A DNA stretch of 64,000 nucleotides from Lactobacillus mulieris. GTDB lineage: Bacteria > Bacillota > Bacilli > Lactobacillales > Lactobacillaceae. The DNA lies in assembly GCF_007095465.1 (NCBI RefSeq), contig NZ_SDGL01000006.1, forward strand, positions 55,605-119,604, read 5' to 3'. This document shows positions 1 to 9,075 of this stretch, piece by piece (within the stretch, counting starts at the first letter, position 1; each line of letters begins with the position of its first letter). The translations under genes were made by a program, and so were the position numbers. The notes below the pieces were generated by a model that had not been told where the DNA came from, did not search any database, and saw nothing but the letters and a program-made list of their open reading frames with translations.

Positions 1-1025
1 GAGAAATTGCTAGAAAGGCAGGGGTTTCACCTGCTACTGTTTCACGAGTTTTAAGCCAGGATAAAACTTTTTCAATTAAGGATTCAACTAGAAAAAAAGT
101 CTTAGAAGTTGCCAATAATTTACACTACGATCCTCGCCCTAATCGCCTATTGATTAATATCAATAATAAAAAACGTAAAATAATTATCTTATGTGCTTTA
201 AGTGTTGAACAGCTAAATAGGGACTTATATTTTTCAAATATAAGTCAGGGGTTACAAGAGGAAGCAAATGCTAGTCACTACACAATAAGTAGTTTTATTC
301 ATTTTCCAAAACCTAATTTTGATTTTTCATCTGTAAAAAATTTTGACGGAATTGTAATTATTGGGACATTTTCCTCTAAATTTATAAAACGAGTATCACT
401 TTATAATCCAAATATTGTAATCATTGATGAATATCGTCATTTTGATGAATACGATTTAATTCGCAATAATTATTTTGAACTTACTAATCGTGTTTTAAAT
501 ATACTTTATCAAAGAAAATACACTAGGATTGGTTTTATCGGGGGCTACTTAAATGAAATGACTCATACTCATTTATCAAAAAAAATGAATATTGATCCTA
601 GAACCAAAGCATATGAAACTTGGATGAAGCTACATAACTTGCCGATTAATGAAGTAATAACTAATTGGACACTAGATGAAGGGTACAGTGCTATGGATAA
701 ACTACTAAATTCATCTAATCCGCCTAAAATTGTCCTCGTTGCAAGTGATGTATTAGCAATGGGAGCTTATCGATCAATTCATCTACATCAAAAAGAAATC
801 CCAACCGACATTCAAATTATCAGCTATAATAATTCGGAAGTTGCATCTTATTTGGTTCCTTCGCTCAGTTCAATCAGTGCTCCAAGTTATCAAATGGGGC
901 AAGCTGCTATTCGACTTTTACATGACCGCTTTATTAATCACCGTACTATTCCCTATCAGTTACTTTTACCTTCAAAATTTATTGAAAGAGAAAGTAGTAT
1001 AGCCAATAAAAAAAATAGAATCTAG
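1..1025 (+). CDS. LacI/GalR-family sugar regulator, 5' end outside the window
   Basis: The reading frame is open from base 3 to the stop at 1023-1025. The first visible residues form a LacI-type helix-turn-helix (EIARKAGVSPATVSRVLS), so the gene starts just upstream of the window and the TTG at 150 is not its start. The rest is a periplasmic-binding-protein-like effector domain of about 270 residues, including a typical C-terminal stretch for asparagine-type DNA-regulator families (AAIRLLHDR). The gene converges on a sugar symporter/alpha-galactosidase operon and ends in a shared terminator. It probably represses or activates a neighbouring alpha-galactoside or related gene set, but its target cannot be fixed from this window. 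The family call is firm; the ligand is unknown. Confidence 0.9.
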   Translation, partial: EIARKAGVSPATVSRVLSQDKTFSIKDSTRKKVLEVANNLHYDPRPNRLLININNKKRKIIILCALSVEQLNRDLYFSNISQGLQEEANASHYTISSFIHFPKPNFDFSSVKNFDGIVIIGTFSSKFIKRVSLYNPNIVIIDEYRHFDEYDLIRNNYFELTNRVLNILYQRKYTRIGFIGGYLNEMTHTHLSKKMNIDPRTKAYETWMKLHNLPINEVITNWTLDEGYSAMDKLLNSSNPPKIVLVASDVLAMGAYRSIHLHQKEIPTDIQIISYNNSEVASYLVPSLSSISAPSYQMGQAAIRLLHDRFINHRTIPYQLLLPSKFIERESSIANKKNRI

Positions 1026-1046
1026 GATTACTAGACTCTATTTTTT
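1012..1046. terminator. Bidirectional terminator between the convergent lacI-type gene and symporter
   Basis: Two 14-base arms (1012-1025 and 1031-1044) pair with one mismatch around a five-base loop. A run of T follows on the plus strand and a run of A precedes it, so it can serve both converging genes. It overlaps the stop codon of the upstream regulator. Confidence 0.8.
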
Positions 1047-1058
1047 ATTAGCTTCAAA

Positions 1059-2462
1059 TTATTCATTTTTTTCTGCTTTAATATCCTTGGCAAGCTTGTT
1101 AACAATCTCATTGTGCATCTTTTCATCCAGCTTAACTTTAGCCATGAAAATGATCATTCCCACAATTGTAGTAACTAGTGGTATGTAAAAGGCAAAAGTC
1201 TTAAACAAGAAGATATCGTGTGCTGTAATACTTGATGCAGCAACATTACCAGTCATACCCACAATACCAGCAATTACACCAGTTAAACCAGTAGTTACGG
1301 CACCATTAAACTTATCAAGCATTGGACGAACTGCACTAGTAGCAGCTTCTGATCTGTGGCCAGTCTTTAATTGCCCATATTCTACACAATCAGCAATAGT
1401 TAATAGTAAAACCATAAATACAAGTGGTCCAGCTAAAGTATAGAAAAGTTGTGCAATTAGAGTCATAGCCACATTTTGAGTAAATGAATAAATAATGTAT
1501 GCCAAAACCATTGTAAGCATTGAGCCAATCATAATCTTTCGCCGGCCAAAATATTTAGCCAAGAATGGATATGAAATAATTGAAACAAATCCACTAAAAA
1601 TACCTAGCCAACCTACATATTGCCATTTATCTTGTGCATCAAGAACATAACGGAAGTAATAAAGCATAAAACTGTTAGTAATTGATGTACCTAATCCATA
1701 AATAATATATGAAAGTGACATCCAACCTAATTGATCATTAGTACCGATAGTTTTAAAAATTTGGCCAATAGTAATTTCTTTTTGATTTTGATCAGTAACA
1801 ACTGAAGCCTTTTCTTTGGTACCAAATGCCGTAAATGCCGCACCTACAAATTGAGTTAAACCAATAATCAATGCAAACATAAACCAACCATGCTCATTAA
1901 AGTTACTTGAACCTGAGAAATAAGTTAACAATACTGCATATAAAACAGTAATAATATTACCACCAATAGTTGAACCAATTCTAGCACCAGTTGCAGTGAA
2001 ACCACGATCATCTGATGATAATGACATTGCTGGTAATAATCCCCAGAAAGAAATATCTTTAAATGCATATACAATGTATAAAGCAAAGAACATGATAGTG
2101 AATAGAATTAAGAACAAGTGACCATTCTTAGTTGCTAACCCATTCATAGTAGTAAATAGGAATGGACTACCAAGACCTAAAATTAGACCAGTTCCTAAAA
2201 TCCAAGGACGATACTTTCCCCACTTAGAATTAGTTTTATCAATCATTGAACCAATAAATGGATCAAGGACTAATTCAATAATTCGAACAACCATAATAAT
2301 CATAGTTGTAATAGCTACCATGTGAGTAGTGTAATTCTTGTCACCACCAGAGAACATAATACTGGTAATAAACATTAATAAATAGGTGTTCAAAATTCCA
2401 TAAAATGAATCATGACCAAAGGCACCTAAACCATAGGCCACAGTATTTTTCCACTTTTGCAT
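1059..2462 (-). CDS. GPH-family sugar:cation symporter (melibiose/raffinose-type)
   Basis: This 467-residue polytopic membrane protein has about twelve hydrophobic segments. It has features of the glycoside-pentoside-hexuronide:cation symporter family: an N-terminal YGLGAFGHD region, then LVLDPFIGSMIDKTNSKWGKYRPW after the second helix (family loop 2-3). It lacks the C-terminal IIA-like domain of LacS-type carriers. The gene lies 32 bases downstream of an alpha-galactosidase on the same strand, so it likely imports the galactoside that enzyme cleaves, such as melibiose or raffinose. Substrate is inferred from context only. The pair probably forms one transcript that ends in the terminator at 1012-1046. 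Confidence 0.88.
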   Translation of the reverse strand: MQKWKNTVAYGLGAFGHDSFYGILNTYLLMFITSIMFSGGDKNYTTHMVAITTMIIMVVRIIELVLDPFIGSMIDKTNSKWGKYRPWILGTGLILGLGSPFLFTTMNGLATKNGHLFLILFTIMFFALYIVYAFKDISFWGLLPAMSLSSDDRGFTATGARIGSTIGGNIITVLYAVLLTYFSGSSNFNEHGWFMFALIIGLTQFVGAAFTAFGTKEKASVVTDQNQKEITIGQIFKTIGTNDQLGWMSLSYIIYGLGTSITNSFMLYYFRYVLDAQDKWQYVGWLGIFSGFVSIISYPFLAKYFGRRKIMIGSMLTMVLAYIIYSFTQNVAMTLIAQLFYTLAGPLVFMVLLLTIADCVEYGQLKTGHRSEAATSAVRPMLDKFNGAVTTGLTGVIAGIVGMTGNVAASSITAHDIFLFKTFAFYIPLVTTIVGMIIFMAKVKLDEKMHNEIVNKLAKDIKAEKNE

Positions 2463-2494
2463 AACGGTTTTATCTCCAAAAATTATTGTTTTAA

Positions 2495-4681
2495 TTATTT
2501 AACTGCTTTAAAGTAATGAACTTCACTAATAAAGTCACCCTTATGAGTAGGATTTCTGAATAAACCGAGGTTCATCAATTCATCGCCACCATAAATTTTT
2601 CCAGTTACACTATCTTGATAGTTCTTATCAGGATCTAGGGCATACATCTTAGTGTTTACAATTTCATATCGAACTGAACTCAACTTGCGATACATAAATA
2701 GTAAAGCTTCACTTTTATCAGGGCTGACAAATTCCCAAGCAACGTGATTACCAGCAAAGGCACTTTGTAAGCGATAAAAATCACCAAATTGAATCAATTT
2801 ACGATGTTCCTTATAAAAGGCAACTTGTTTTTTCACTTCAGCTTTTTCATCTTCAGTTAAGGCACTTGGATCCAATTCATAACCAAAAGTTGCACTCATT
2901 GCGACATCACCACGCATCTTAAAACTAGTAATGCGGTTAGTGTGCCCATTTGGAACCGCTGAAACGTGACCAGTAACAGAAGAAATTGGATAAACTAAAC
3001 TAGTTCCTTCTTGAATTCTTAAACGTTCATTAGCATCAGTGTTATCTGATGGCCAGCATTGTGGCATGTAATATAGCAAACCGGCATCATCACGACCACC
3101 ACCACCAGAACAACTTTCAAATAAAATATCTGGATATCTTTCAATCAATTTTTCCATTAAACTGTAGACACCTAAAATATGACGGTGAGCAATTTCACCT
3201 TCTTGATCTGCTGGATAAGCAGCTGAATAAACTTCAGTTAAATTCCGGTTGCAGTCCCACTTGATGTAATCAATATCTACATCATCTAGAATCTTACAAA
3301 TTTGATCAAAAATATTATCGACAACTTCTGGACGACTAAAGTCGAGTACTAGTTGATTTCTAGCTAAAGTCATTCCACGCCCCGGTTCATGTAAAACATA
3401 GTCTGGGTGGGTCTTATACAAGTCTGAATCTTTTGAAATCATTTCCGGTTCAAACCATAATCCAAATTTCATGCCAGCATCATGAGTCTGCTTAGCCACC
3501 TTATGTAAGTCAATTTTCTTAGTATTGACATACCAATCACCCAAGCTTGAGTTGTCATCATCCCGGTGACCAAACCACCCATCATCTAGGACAAACATTT
3601 CAATTCCAAGTGGCTTAGCTTCCTCAACTATTTGATCTAACTTAGCAGCATCAAAGTTCATTTCAGTAGCTTCCCAGTTATTGATAATGATTGGACGCTC
3701 ACGGTCACGCCATTTGCCACGTGCTACTCGTTCACGAAGTAAATGATGGAAAACTTGGGTCATGCCATTAAGCCCCTTAGTTGAATAAACGTTAATTGCT
3801 TCTGGAGTTTGGAAGCTTTCACCCGGATTTAATTTCCAACTGAAGTTGTCATCATTAATTCCAACAAGCAAGCGGATTTGGTCAATTTGGTCACTTTCCA
3901 AACTAATCTTAAAGTTGCCAGAATATACAAGTAATGTAGCCATAACATTACCATGAAATTCATCGGTATCCTTATCTACAATTGCAGCAAAAGGATTCAT
4001 ATGATGTGAACTAGCTCCACGTCGACTAGACATTTCAAAAATACCTTGATCAATTGACTTACGTCTTGTTTGGCGTTCAACACCATATTGTCCAGGTAAG
4101 TAAACTAAATCATAGTTTTGCTTAGTTAAATCAAGTTGCATAGAAGCTAACTTTTCAACTTGGAAGGCTTCACTACCACAATTAATTAAGCGAGCATTTC
4201 TAGTGATAACTGGACGATCACGGTAAATGGTGTAAGTTAAAACTAAATCAGCCTTAATAACATCATCACGTAAAGTCACTTCCAAAGTTTGAGCTTCTTG
4301 ATCACTTTCAACATAACTTTGAGGTAAACCTTCAAGCTTAGGCTTGCCATTAATGATCTTATATGATTGATAGCGGAAATCCGTCATTCTCGCACCATTT
4401 TTGGTCTTAATAACAATGGAGGGCAATCTAAAATCGCCAGTATTATTACCGGAGTATTCTTGGAGCAAATCATCTTTTGAATATGTCCGATCTAACGAAT
4501 CAGGTAAATTACCAGAAAACCCCCGATCAATTCTAGGATAGAAACGTTCACCATGATATGCTCTAATTTTAGGACCATAGTATAAATGGCCTAATAATCC
4601 ACCTTCCTCAATAGAAAAAAGGTATGAAATAGATGCATTTGTGAGGTTAAAGACTTTTTGTTTTTCATCAAATGAAATCAT
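2495..4681 (-). CDS. Alpha-galactosidase, glycoside hydrolase family 36
   Basis: This 728-residue cytoplasmic enzyme (no signal peptide) hydrolyses terminal alpha-1,6-galactose from melibiose, raffinose and stachyose. It has the usual GH36 length and architecture: an N-terminal beta-sandwich to about residue 320, then a TIM barrel. VLDDGWFG is near 364-371. The nucleophile is predicted as D476 in KWDCNR, and the acid/base as D546 in PSDNTDA after the CSGGGGR motif (524-530). An AAAGGA-type ribosome binding site precedes the ATG. It is the first gene of a two-gene unit with the symporter. A cre-like site lies in its leader, which suggests glucose repression through CcpA (encoded in this window). 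Confidence 0.96.
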   Translation of the reverse strand: MISFDEKQKVFNLTNASISYLFSIEEGGLLGHLYYGPKIRAYHGERFYPRIDRGFSGNLPDSLDRTYSKDDLLQEYSGNNTGDFRLPSIVIKTKNGARMTDFRYQSYKIINGKPKLEGLPQSYVESDQEAQTLEVTLRDDVIKADLVLTYTIYRDRPVITRNARLINCGSEAFQVEKLASMQLDLTKQNYDLVYLPGQYGVERQTRRKSIDQGIFEMSSRRGASSHHMNPFAAIVDKDTDEFHGNVMATLLVYSGNFKISLESDQIDQIRLLVGINDDNFSWKLNPGESFQTPEAINVYSTKGLNGMTQVFHHLLRERVARGKWRDRERPIIINNWEATEMNFDAAKLDQIVEEAKPLGIEMFVLDDGWFGHRDDDNSSLGDWYVNTKKIDLHKVAKQTHDAGMKFGLWFEPEMISKDSDLYKTHPDYVLHEPGRGMTLARNQLVLDFSRPEVVDNIFDQICKILDDVDIDYIKWDCNRNLTEVYSAAYPADQEGEIAHRHILGVYSLMEKLIERYPDILFESCSGGGGRDDAGLLYYMPQCWPSDNTDANERLRIQEGTSLVYPISSVTGHVSAVPNGHTNRITSFKMRGDVAMSATFGYELDPSALTEDEKAEVKKQVAFYKEHRKLIQFGDFYRLQSAFAGNHVAWEFVSPDKSEALLFMYRKLSSVRYEIVNTKMYALDPDKNYQDSVTGKIYGGDELMNLGLFRNPTHKGDFISEVHYFKAVK

Positions 4682-4708
4682 AAGCGAATCCTTTTCTTTC
4701 TTTATTTT

Positions 4709-4722
4709 TGTTAACGGTTACA
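4709..4722. promoter_or_regulatory. cre-like catabolite-response element upstream of alpha-galactosidase
   Basis: The sequence TGTTAACGGTTACA matches the cre consensus TGWAANCGNTNWCA at all but one fixed position. It lies 28 bases before the alpha-galactosidase start, in the probable leader, where bound CcpA would block transcription. The site is seen; CcpA binding is inferred. Confidence 0.7.
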
Positions 4723-4744
4723 TCTTAATGCTTTTGGTGTTTTA

Positions 4745-4758
4745 TGTAAACACTTACA
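4745..4758. promoter_or_regulatory. Palindromic LacI-type operator candidate
   Basis: TGTAAACACTTACA is a palindrome with perfect TGTAA/TTACA half-sites and an altered centre. It resembles LacI-family operators more than cre, because the central CG is missing. It lies 64 bases upstream of the alpha-galactosidase gene and could be bound by either of the two local LacI-type regulators. Confidence 0.55.
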
Positions 4759-4807
4759 TTAAATAGCTTCATAGAAATAGTGGCTAATTTTCTTTATATA
4801 AAAGCAT

Positions 4808-4844
4808 TTGAAACGTTTACTTAAAAATAGCTTTTTAAGTAAAC
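4808..4844. repeat. 13-bp perfect inverted repeat with an embedded cre/LacI-like half-site
   Basis: The arms 4815-4827 and 4832-4844 are perfect reverse complements around a four-base spacer. The left arm overlaps TTGAAACGTTTACT (4808-4821), which contains a CG-centred half-site for LacI-family proteins. It lies between the terminator of the lacI-type gene and the probable alpha-galactosidase promoter. An operator is more likely than an RNA hairpin, because the arms are almost all A/T and no run of T follows. Confidence 0.55.
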
Positions 4845-4854
4845 AAAGTTATAT

Positions 4855-4884
4855 AAAAAAGGTCTTGGTATTAATCCAAGACCT
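4855..4884 (-). terminator. Terminator of the second lacI-type gene
   Basis: On the minus strand a 9-bp stem (arms 4860-4868 and 4876-4884, seven-base loop) is followed by a run of T (A on the plus strand, 4855-4860). It begins 15 bases after the stop of the regulator at 4899 and separates that gene from the alpha-galactosidase unit downstream. Confidence 0.85.
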
Positions 4885-4898
4885 AAAGTAAGTAAAAA

Positions 4899-5849
4899 TT
4901 ATTTATTTACCAATTCAACGGGTAAAATATACTTCTTTTCAATATTTTCCTTATAATTTTCAATCTGATTCAAACATATTTCTGTTAACAAATTAGCCAA
5001 TTCTTCCGTTGGCTGTCTAACTGTAATCAATTCTGGAAAGAGATGATTTATAAATTTTGTTCCATCAAACCCTGTAATAATTGGAGAATAGTTGATTAAC
5101 TTAGCCTGTTCTCTAACGAATAAAGCCGTTATATCATCTGTTGTACAAATCGCGTCATATTTTTTATTTTTTATCAATCCATCAATTTGAATTTTTTTGG
5201 CAATTTCTGATCCCTCAAAATCCGTATAAGCAGTTTTTATTTCTAATTCATGATAATTGAAAACCTTCATCATTCCTTTAATTCTATCGGTAATGGGGAA
5301 ATAATCCTGACGATTTCCAGATAAAATCAAAATCTTCTTACAGCCTTTTTCTACTACTGCCTTAGCAATTTTAAACCCACCATCTAAATTATTACATGAT
5401 ACAAATGGAATATTTGGCCCCAAATTTCTATCAAAAGTAACAATCGGAATCCCTGGATAATTTACCTTATCTATTTTTAATGGGGAGCTATTAATAATTC
5501 CTTTTATTTGTCCATCTAGAATTAATGACACATAATCTTCCAGCTTATGATTTTCATTATTATCAATAAACAAAGTACAATTATATCCCTTATTTTTTAA
5601 ATTACTTTCTAAATATGTAAATAATTCAGAAAATAATGGATTCTTAATTGATGGGAATACTATCCCTATCGCCTTAGTAGTTGAGGGTTTGCGTATTTCA
5701 TTTTTTGGCTGATAGTTTAACTTGGAAATTGCATTTTCAATCTTTTTGGCAGTAGATGCAGCTACATAGCCATTTTGATTAATAAATCTTGATACAGTTG
5801 CAATTGAAACTCCTGCTTCCCGAGCAACATCTTTAATATTAGCGCTCAT
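4899..5849 (-). CDS. LacI/GalR-family regulator, probably controlling sucrose phosphorylase
   Basis: This is a 316-residue repressor with an N-terminal helix-turn-helix (IKDVAREAGVSIATVSRFIN, residues 5-24) and a PBP-like effector domain (AIGIVFPSIKNPLFSEL onward). It is divergent from the sucrose phosphorylase gene across a 141-base intergenic region with repeated ATGTAA-type motifs, so gtfA is its likely target, as with ScrR-type repressors. It could also act on the upstream palindromes at 4745-4758 and 4808-4844. The family is certain; the target is inferred from orientation. Confidence 0.9.
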   Translation of the reverse strand: MSANIKDVAREAGVSIATVSRFINQNGYVAASTAKKIENAISKLNYQPKNEIRKPSTTKAIGIVFPSIKNPLFSELFTYLESNLKNKGYNCTLFIDNNENHKLEDYVSLILDGQIKGIINSSPLKIDKVNYPGIPIVTFDRNLGPNIPFVSCNNLDGGFKIAKAVVEKGCKKILILSGNRQDYFPITDRIKGMMKVFNYHELEIKTAYTDFEGSEIAKKIQIDGLIKNKKYDAICTTDDITALFVREQAKLINYSPIITGFDGTKFINHLFPELITVRQPTEELANLLTEICLNQIENYKENIEKKYILPVELVNK

Positions 5850-5960
5850 AATCTTATCCTATTCCCTTAATAAACACTGTAAAAAATGTAATTTATGTAA
5901 AAAGATGTAAATAGTTTCATATTATAAAACTATTGTATACAATTTTTATATAAAATCAAC

Positions 5961-5974
5961 TGAAAGCGCTATGA
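5961..5974. promoter_or_regulatory. cre-like site in the gtfA leader
   Basis: TGAAAGCGCTATGA matches the cre consensus at all but one fixed position. It lies 16 bases before the gtfA start, just upstream of and touching the ribosome binding site (GATAAGGAG). Binding by CcpA would give glucose repression of sucrose phosphorylase. Confidence 0.7.
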
Positions 5975-5990
5975 TAAGGAGTAAATAGTT

Positions 5991-7436
5991 ATGAAATTAC
6001 AAAACAAAGTGATGTTAATCACTTATCCTGACAGTATGGGTCATAACTTAAAAGACCTAAACTTCGTCTTAGAAAACTATTTAAAAGGTGCCATTGGTGG
6101 TTTACATATCTTGCCATTTTTCCCATCAGCTGGAGACCGTGGTTTTTCACCAATGACTTATGATAAAGTCGACGATCAATTCGGTGACTGGAGTGATATT
6201 GAAGCATTGTCAAGTAAGTACTACACAATGTTTGACTTCATGATTAATCACTTATCCAAGCACTCAGAATATTACAAGGACTTTGTAAAAAATAAAGACA
6301 AAAGTAAATATAAAGATCTTTACCTCAACTGGGATAAGTTTTGGCCAGAAAATCGTCCTACCCAAGCTGATGTAGACTTAATTTACAAACGTAAAGATCG
6401 TGCCCCATATCAAACTATTGAATTTGCAGATGGTAGTAAAACTAATATCTGGAATACTTTTGGTGAAGACCAACTTGATTTAGATATTAGAACTGATACA
6501 ACTAAGAAATTTGTCAAAGACAATTTAGTTAACTTAGCCAACCATGGTGCAAGCTTAATTAGATTAGATGCATTTGCTTATGCTGTTAAAAAGCTTGATA
6601 CTAATGATTTCTTTGTTGAACCAGAAATTTGGGACTTACTTAAAGAAGCAAATGATGACTTAAAGGGTACTGATGCTCAACTTCTCCCTGAAATTCATGA
6701 ACACTACAAGTATCCATTTAAAGTAAGTGAACACGGTTACTTTATTTACGACTTTGCTTTACCAATGGTCTTATTATACTCACTTTACAATGGTAAATCT
6801 AAGAGACTTGCTGACTGGCTACGTAAGAGTCCAATGAAGCAATTTACTACTTTAGATACTCATGATGGTTTAGGTGTTGTTGATGCTAAGGATATTTTAT
6901 CTGATGATGAAATTGACATGACCACTAATGAATTGTACAAGGTTGGTGCTAATGTTAAACGTAAGTATTCATCAGCTGAATACCACAACCTCGATATCTA
7001 CCAAATTAATACTACTTATTACTCCGCTTTGGGTGACGATGATAAGAAATACTTCATTTCTCGTCTTGTTCAAGTATTTGCACCTGGTATTCCACAAGTT
7101 TACTACGTTGGATTACTTGCTGGTCAAAATGACTTGAAGTTACTCGAAGAAACTAAAGAAGGTAGAAATATCAACCGTCACTACTATGAAGTTGATGAAG
7201 TAGCTGACGAAGTTAAGCGTCCAGTAGTTGCAAAATTACTTAACTTATTACGCTTCAGAAATGAAGAAGAAGCTTTTGACTTAGAAGGTAGCATCGATAT
7301 TACTACTCCTAGCGAAAGCCAAATCCAAATTGTTCGTGAAAACAAAGATAAGACTAGAAAAGCTGTGTTAAACCTTGATTTAGCAAGTCTTGAATACAGC
7401 GTTGAAGTCAATGGTAAATCTGTTGATTTCAACTAA
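5991..7436 (+). CDS. gtfA: Sucrose phosphorylase (GH13 subfamily 18)
   Basis: This 481-residue cytoplasmic enzyme converts sucrose and phosphate to glucose-1-phosphate and fructose. GH13 catalytic residues are visible: nucleophile D193 (RLDAFAYA), acid/base E234 (LLPEIHEHY) and transition-state stabiliser D292 (TLDTHDGLG). The length is typical of GtfA/sucrose phosphorylases. A clear AAGGAG ribosome binding site precedes the ATG. The gene stands alone between a divergent LacI-type regulator and a strong terminator. It lacks the msm ABC transporter genes often linked to gtfA, so sucrose uptake, or release of sucrose from raffinose by the nearby alpha-galactosidase, must supply the substrate. 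The latter link is an inference. Confidence 0.95.
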   Translation: MKLQNKVMLITYPDSMGHNLKDLNFVLENYLKGAIGGLHILPFFPSAGDRGFSPMTYDKVDDQFGDWSDIEALSSKYYTMFDFMINHLSKHSEYYKDFVKNKDKSKYKDLYLNWDKFWPENRPTQADVDLIYKRKDRAPYQTIEFADGSKTNIWNTFGEDQLDLDIRTDTTKKFVKDNLVNLANHGASLIRLDAFAYAVKKLDTNDFFVEPEIWDLLKEANDDLKGTDAQLLPEIHEHYKYPFKVSEHGYFIYDFALPMVLLYSLYNGKSKRLADWLRKSPMKQFTTLDTHDGLGVVDAKDILSDDEIDMTTNELYKVGANVKRKYSSAEYHNLDIYQINTTYYSALGDDDKKYFISRLVQVFAPGIPQVYYVGLLAGQNDLKLLEETKEGRNINRHYYEVDEVADEVKRPVVAKLLNLLRFRNEEEAFDLEGSIDITTPSESQIQIVRENKDKTRKAVLNLDLASLEYSVEVNGKSVDFN

Positions 7437-7502
7437 TCTCTTTTTACATTAATTATTCTAACTGTTTAATTATTTTCCTATTTCCAATTTTATAACTCAA
7501 TT

Positions 7503-7530
7503 AAAAAAGCAGTCATCTGACTGCTTTTTT
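7503..7530. terminator. Bidirectional terminator between gtfA and arcD1
   Basis: A six-pair GC-containing stem (arms 7509-7514 and 7519-7524, four-base loop) is flanked by six A on the left and six T on the right, so it can end both converging transcripts. Confidence 0.9.
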
Positions 7531-7531
7531 C

Positions 7532-8959
7532 TTATCCACTAATTTTTATCGTACCAGCAATTACTAGATATATTGCCAATATACTTAACAAAAGTAAAAA
7601 TATCATAACTAATTTTTCAGAAAGAGAAATTGTTTTTTGATAATATTTCCTAGCCTTGTAATACAAGTAAAAGCCTGGAATAAAACTAACTGTAACTAAT
7701 AGAACTTGTTTCCAACCAGCTAAAATCATACAGCATAATTGAAAGAGCGCACCTAATAATCCGATTAATAATTGACCCCAATTATTTTCTTTTCGACTTA
7801 GTTTCATCTGATAGATACAAACGAATAGATACGTAAATAAACTGGCTGCAACACATAATGAATATGCAAATTCATAAGCTTGCTTTGTAAATAAAAGTGA
7901 GAATAAAAAGATACTTTGTAAGCTAGCTGTTAAAATCAACGAATCTTTTGGCGCACCTTTTTTATTTGTTTTGCCCCAAAACGGTGGTAAAACTTTATCT
8001 CTTGCTAATAACATTGTAGATTCTGCAGGTAAAAGTGTCCATGACAGCCAAGAAATAAAAGTAGAAACAATTAACCCAATATTTATAATAATTGTTCCTG
8101 GCCACCCAATCAGCTTAGTCAAAATTGCTCCTAAAGCTGGTTGACCAGCTTTAGCTAGTTGCGCTTGCGTCATAACCCCATAAGGTAAGATAGAAATCAA
8201 GACATAAACCAAGAACAGCAGAATAAAAGCTACAATCGAAGCAAATTCAGCTTCTTTTCTTGTTTTAGCCCGGTGAGCCATCACACTTGCACCTTCAATT
8301 CCGATAAACACCCAGATCATAGTTAATAATGATGCTCTAATTTGTGACCATAAATTTCCAACCTTAAAACTACCATTTAAGTTATCAAATGCATTTCCCC
8401 AAAAATTAGCTGTAAATAAACCTGCTTTGAAAGAAATTATCACAAAGATTAGGAATAAAATTAAAGGACATATTTTGAAAAAAGTTCCAATAGTATTGAT
8501 AAAAGCGGCATTTTCTACTCCTTCATTAACCAAATAAGTTAATATCCATCCCACTACAATTGCAAATAAAATAGCAGCAATAGTTTGCCCATTTCCAAAA
8601 ATCGGGAAAAAGGTTCCTAATGCACTCATCATCATAGTGGCAATTGCAATATTTCCTAACCAATCAGACAACCAATAAGTCCATCCAGCAATAAATTCTG
8701 CTAGTGGTCCTAATGCTTCATGGGCATAGCTGAATACTCCTGATTCCAAATCAGGTCTTTTTTGCGATAAATTATTTAATGATAAAACTAAGAATAAAAT
8801 TCCCAACCCCACAAATAACCAAGCTAATATTGCAGGGCCGGGGGCGGCAGCTGTACTAATATCTGTAGTAATTCCAAAAATTCCTGCACCAATACATGAG
8901 CTAACGATTAGTGCAACTAGTTCTAGCTTTCCAATTGCTCTTTTTTTAATTGTTCTCAC
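7532..8959 (-). CDS. arcD: Arginine/ornithine antiporter (APC superfamily), distal copy
   Basis: This integral membrane protein of 475 residues has about twelve helices and the N-terminal APC motif SSCIGAGIFGIT. It is similar along its length to the next gene (9076-10494), which makes a tandem ArcD pair at the end of an arginine deiminase cluster. It would exchange external arginine for ornithine. The in-frame GTG at 8957-8959 has no ribosome binding site. Instead, the GTG is part of an AGGTGAG motif placed five bases before an in-frame ATT at 8948-8950, so the true start may be that rare codon. A terminator-like hairpin precedes the gene, so it may be expressed less than the rest or from its own promoter. 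Confidence 0.88.
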   Translation of the reverse strand: MRTIKKRAIGKLELVALIVSSCIGAGIFGITTDISTAAAPGPAILAWLFVGLGILFLVLSLNNLSQKRPDLESGVFSYAHEALGPLAEFIAGWTYWLSDWLGNIAIATMMMSALGTFFPIFGNGQTIAAILFAIVVGWILTYLVNEGVENAAFINTIGTFFKICPLILFLIFVIISFKAGLFTANFWGNAFDNLNGSFKVGNLWSQIRASLLTMIWVFIGIEGASVMAHRAKTRKEAEFASIVAFILLFLVYVLISILPYGVMTQAQLAKAGQPALGAILTKLIGWPGTIIINIGLIVSTFISWLSWTLLPAESTMLLARDKVLPPFWGKTNKKGAPKDSLILTASLQSIFLFSLLFTKQAYEFAYSLCVAASLFTYLFVCIYQMKLSRKENNWGQLLIGLLGALFQLCCMILAGWKQVLLVTVSFIPGFYLYYKARKYYQKTISLSEKLVMIFLLLLSILAIYLVIAGTIKISG

Positions 8960-9021
8960 CTATTCTGAAAAATAATAAAATAATTAATCATTTTATCAGA
9001 TTAAACTATTATTTGTCTAAC

Positions 9022-9050
9022 AAAAAAAAAAGCTCTAAACAATTAGAACT
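9022..9050 (-). terminator. Terminator between arcD2 and arcD1
   Basis: On the minus strand an 8-bp stem (arms 9031-9038 and 9043-9050, with one G-T pair) is followed by about ten T. It lies 26 bases past the arcD2 stop and probably ends most of the arc transcript before the distal arcD copy. Confidence 0.75.
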
Positions 9051-9075
9051 TTCTTCTTTAAGTTATATTCAGTAA

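Noticed and set aside
150..1025. TTG at 150 as the start of the first regulator
   Set aside because: The frame upstream is open to base 3 and encodes the LacI helix-turn-helix, so the gene begins outside the window.
3049..3264. His-rich plus-strand reading frame in the alpha-galactosidase gene
   Set aside because: It is the antisense of a well-supported GH36 gene, has no binding site and its low-complexity start reflects the opposite strand's codons.
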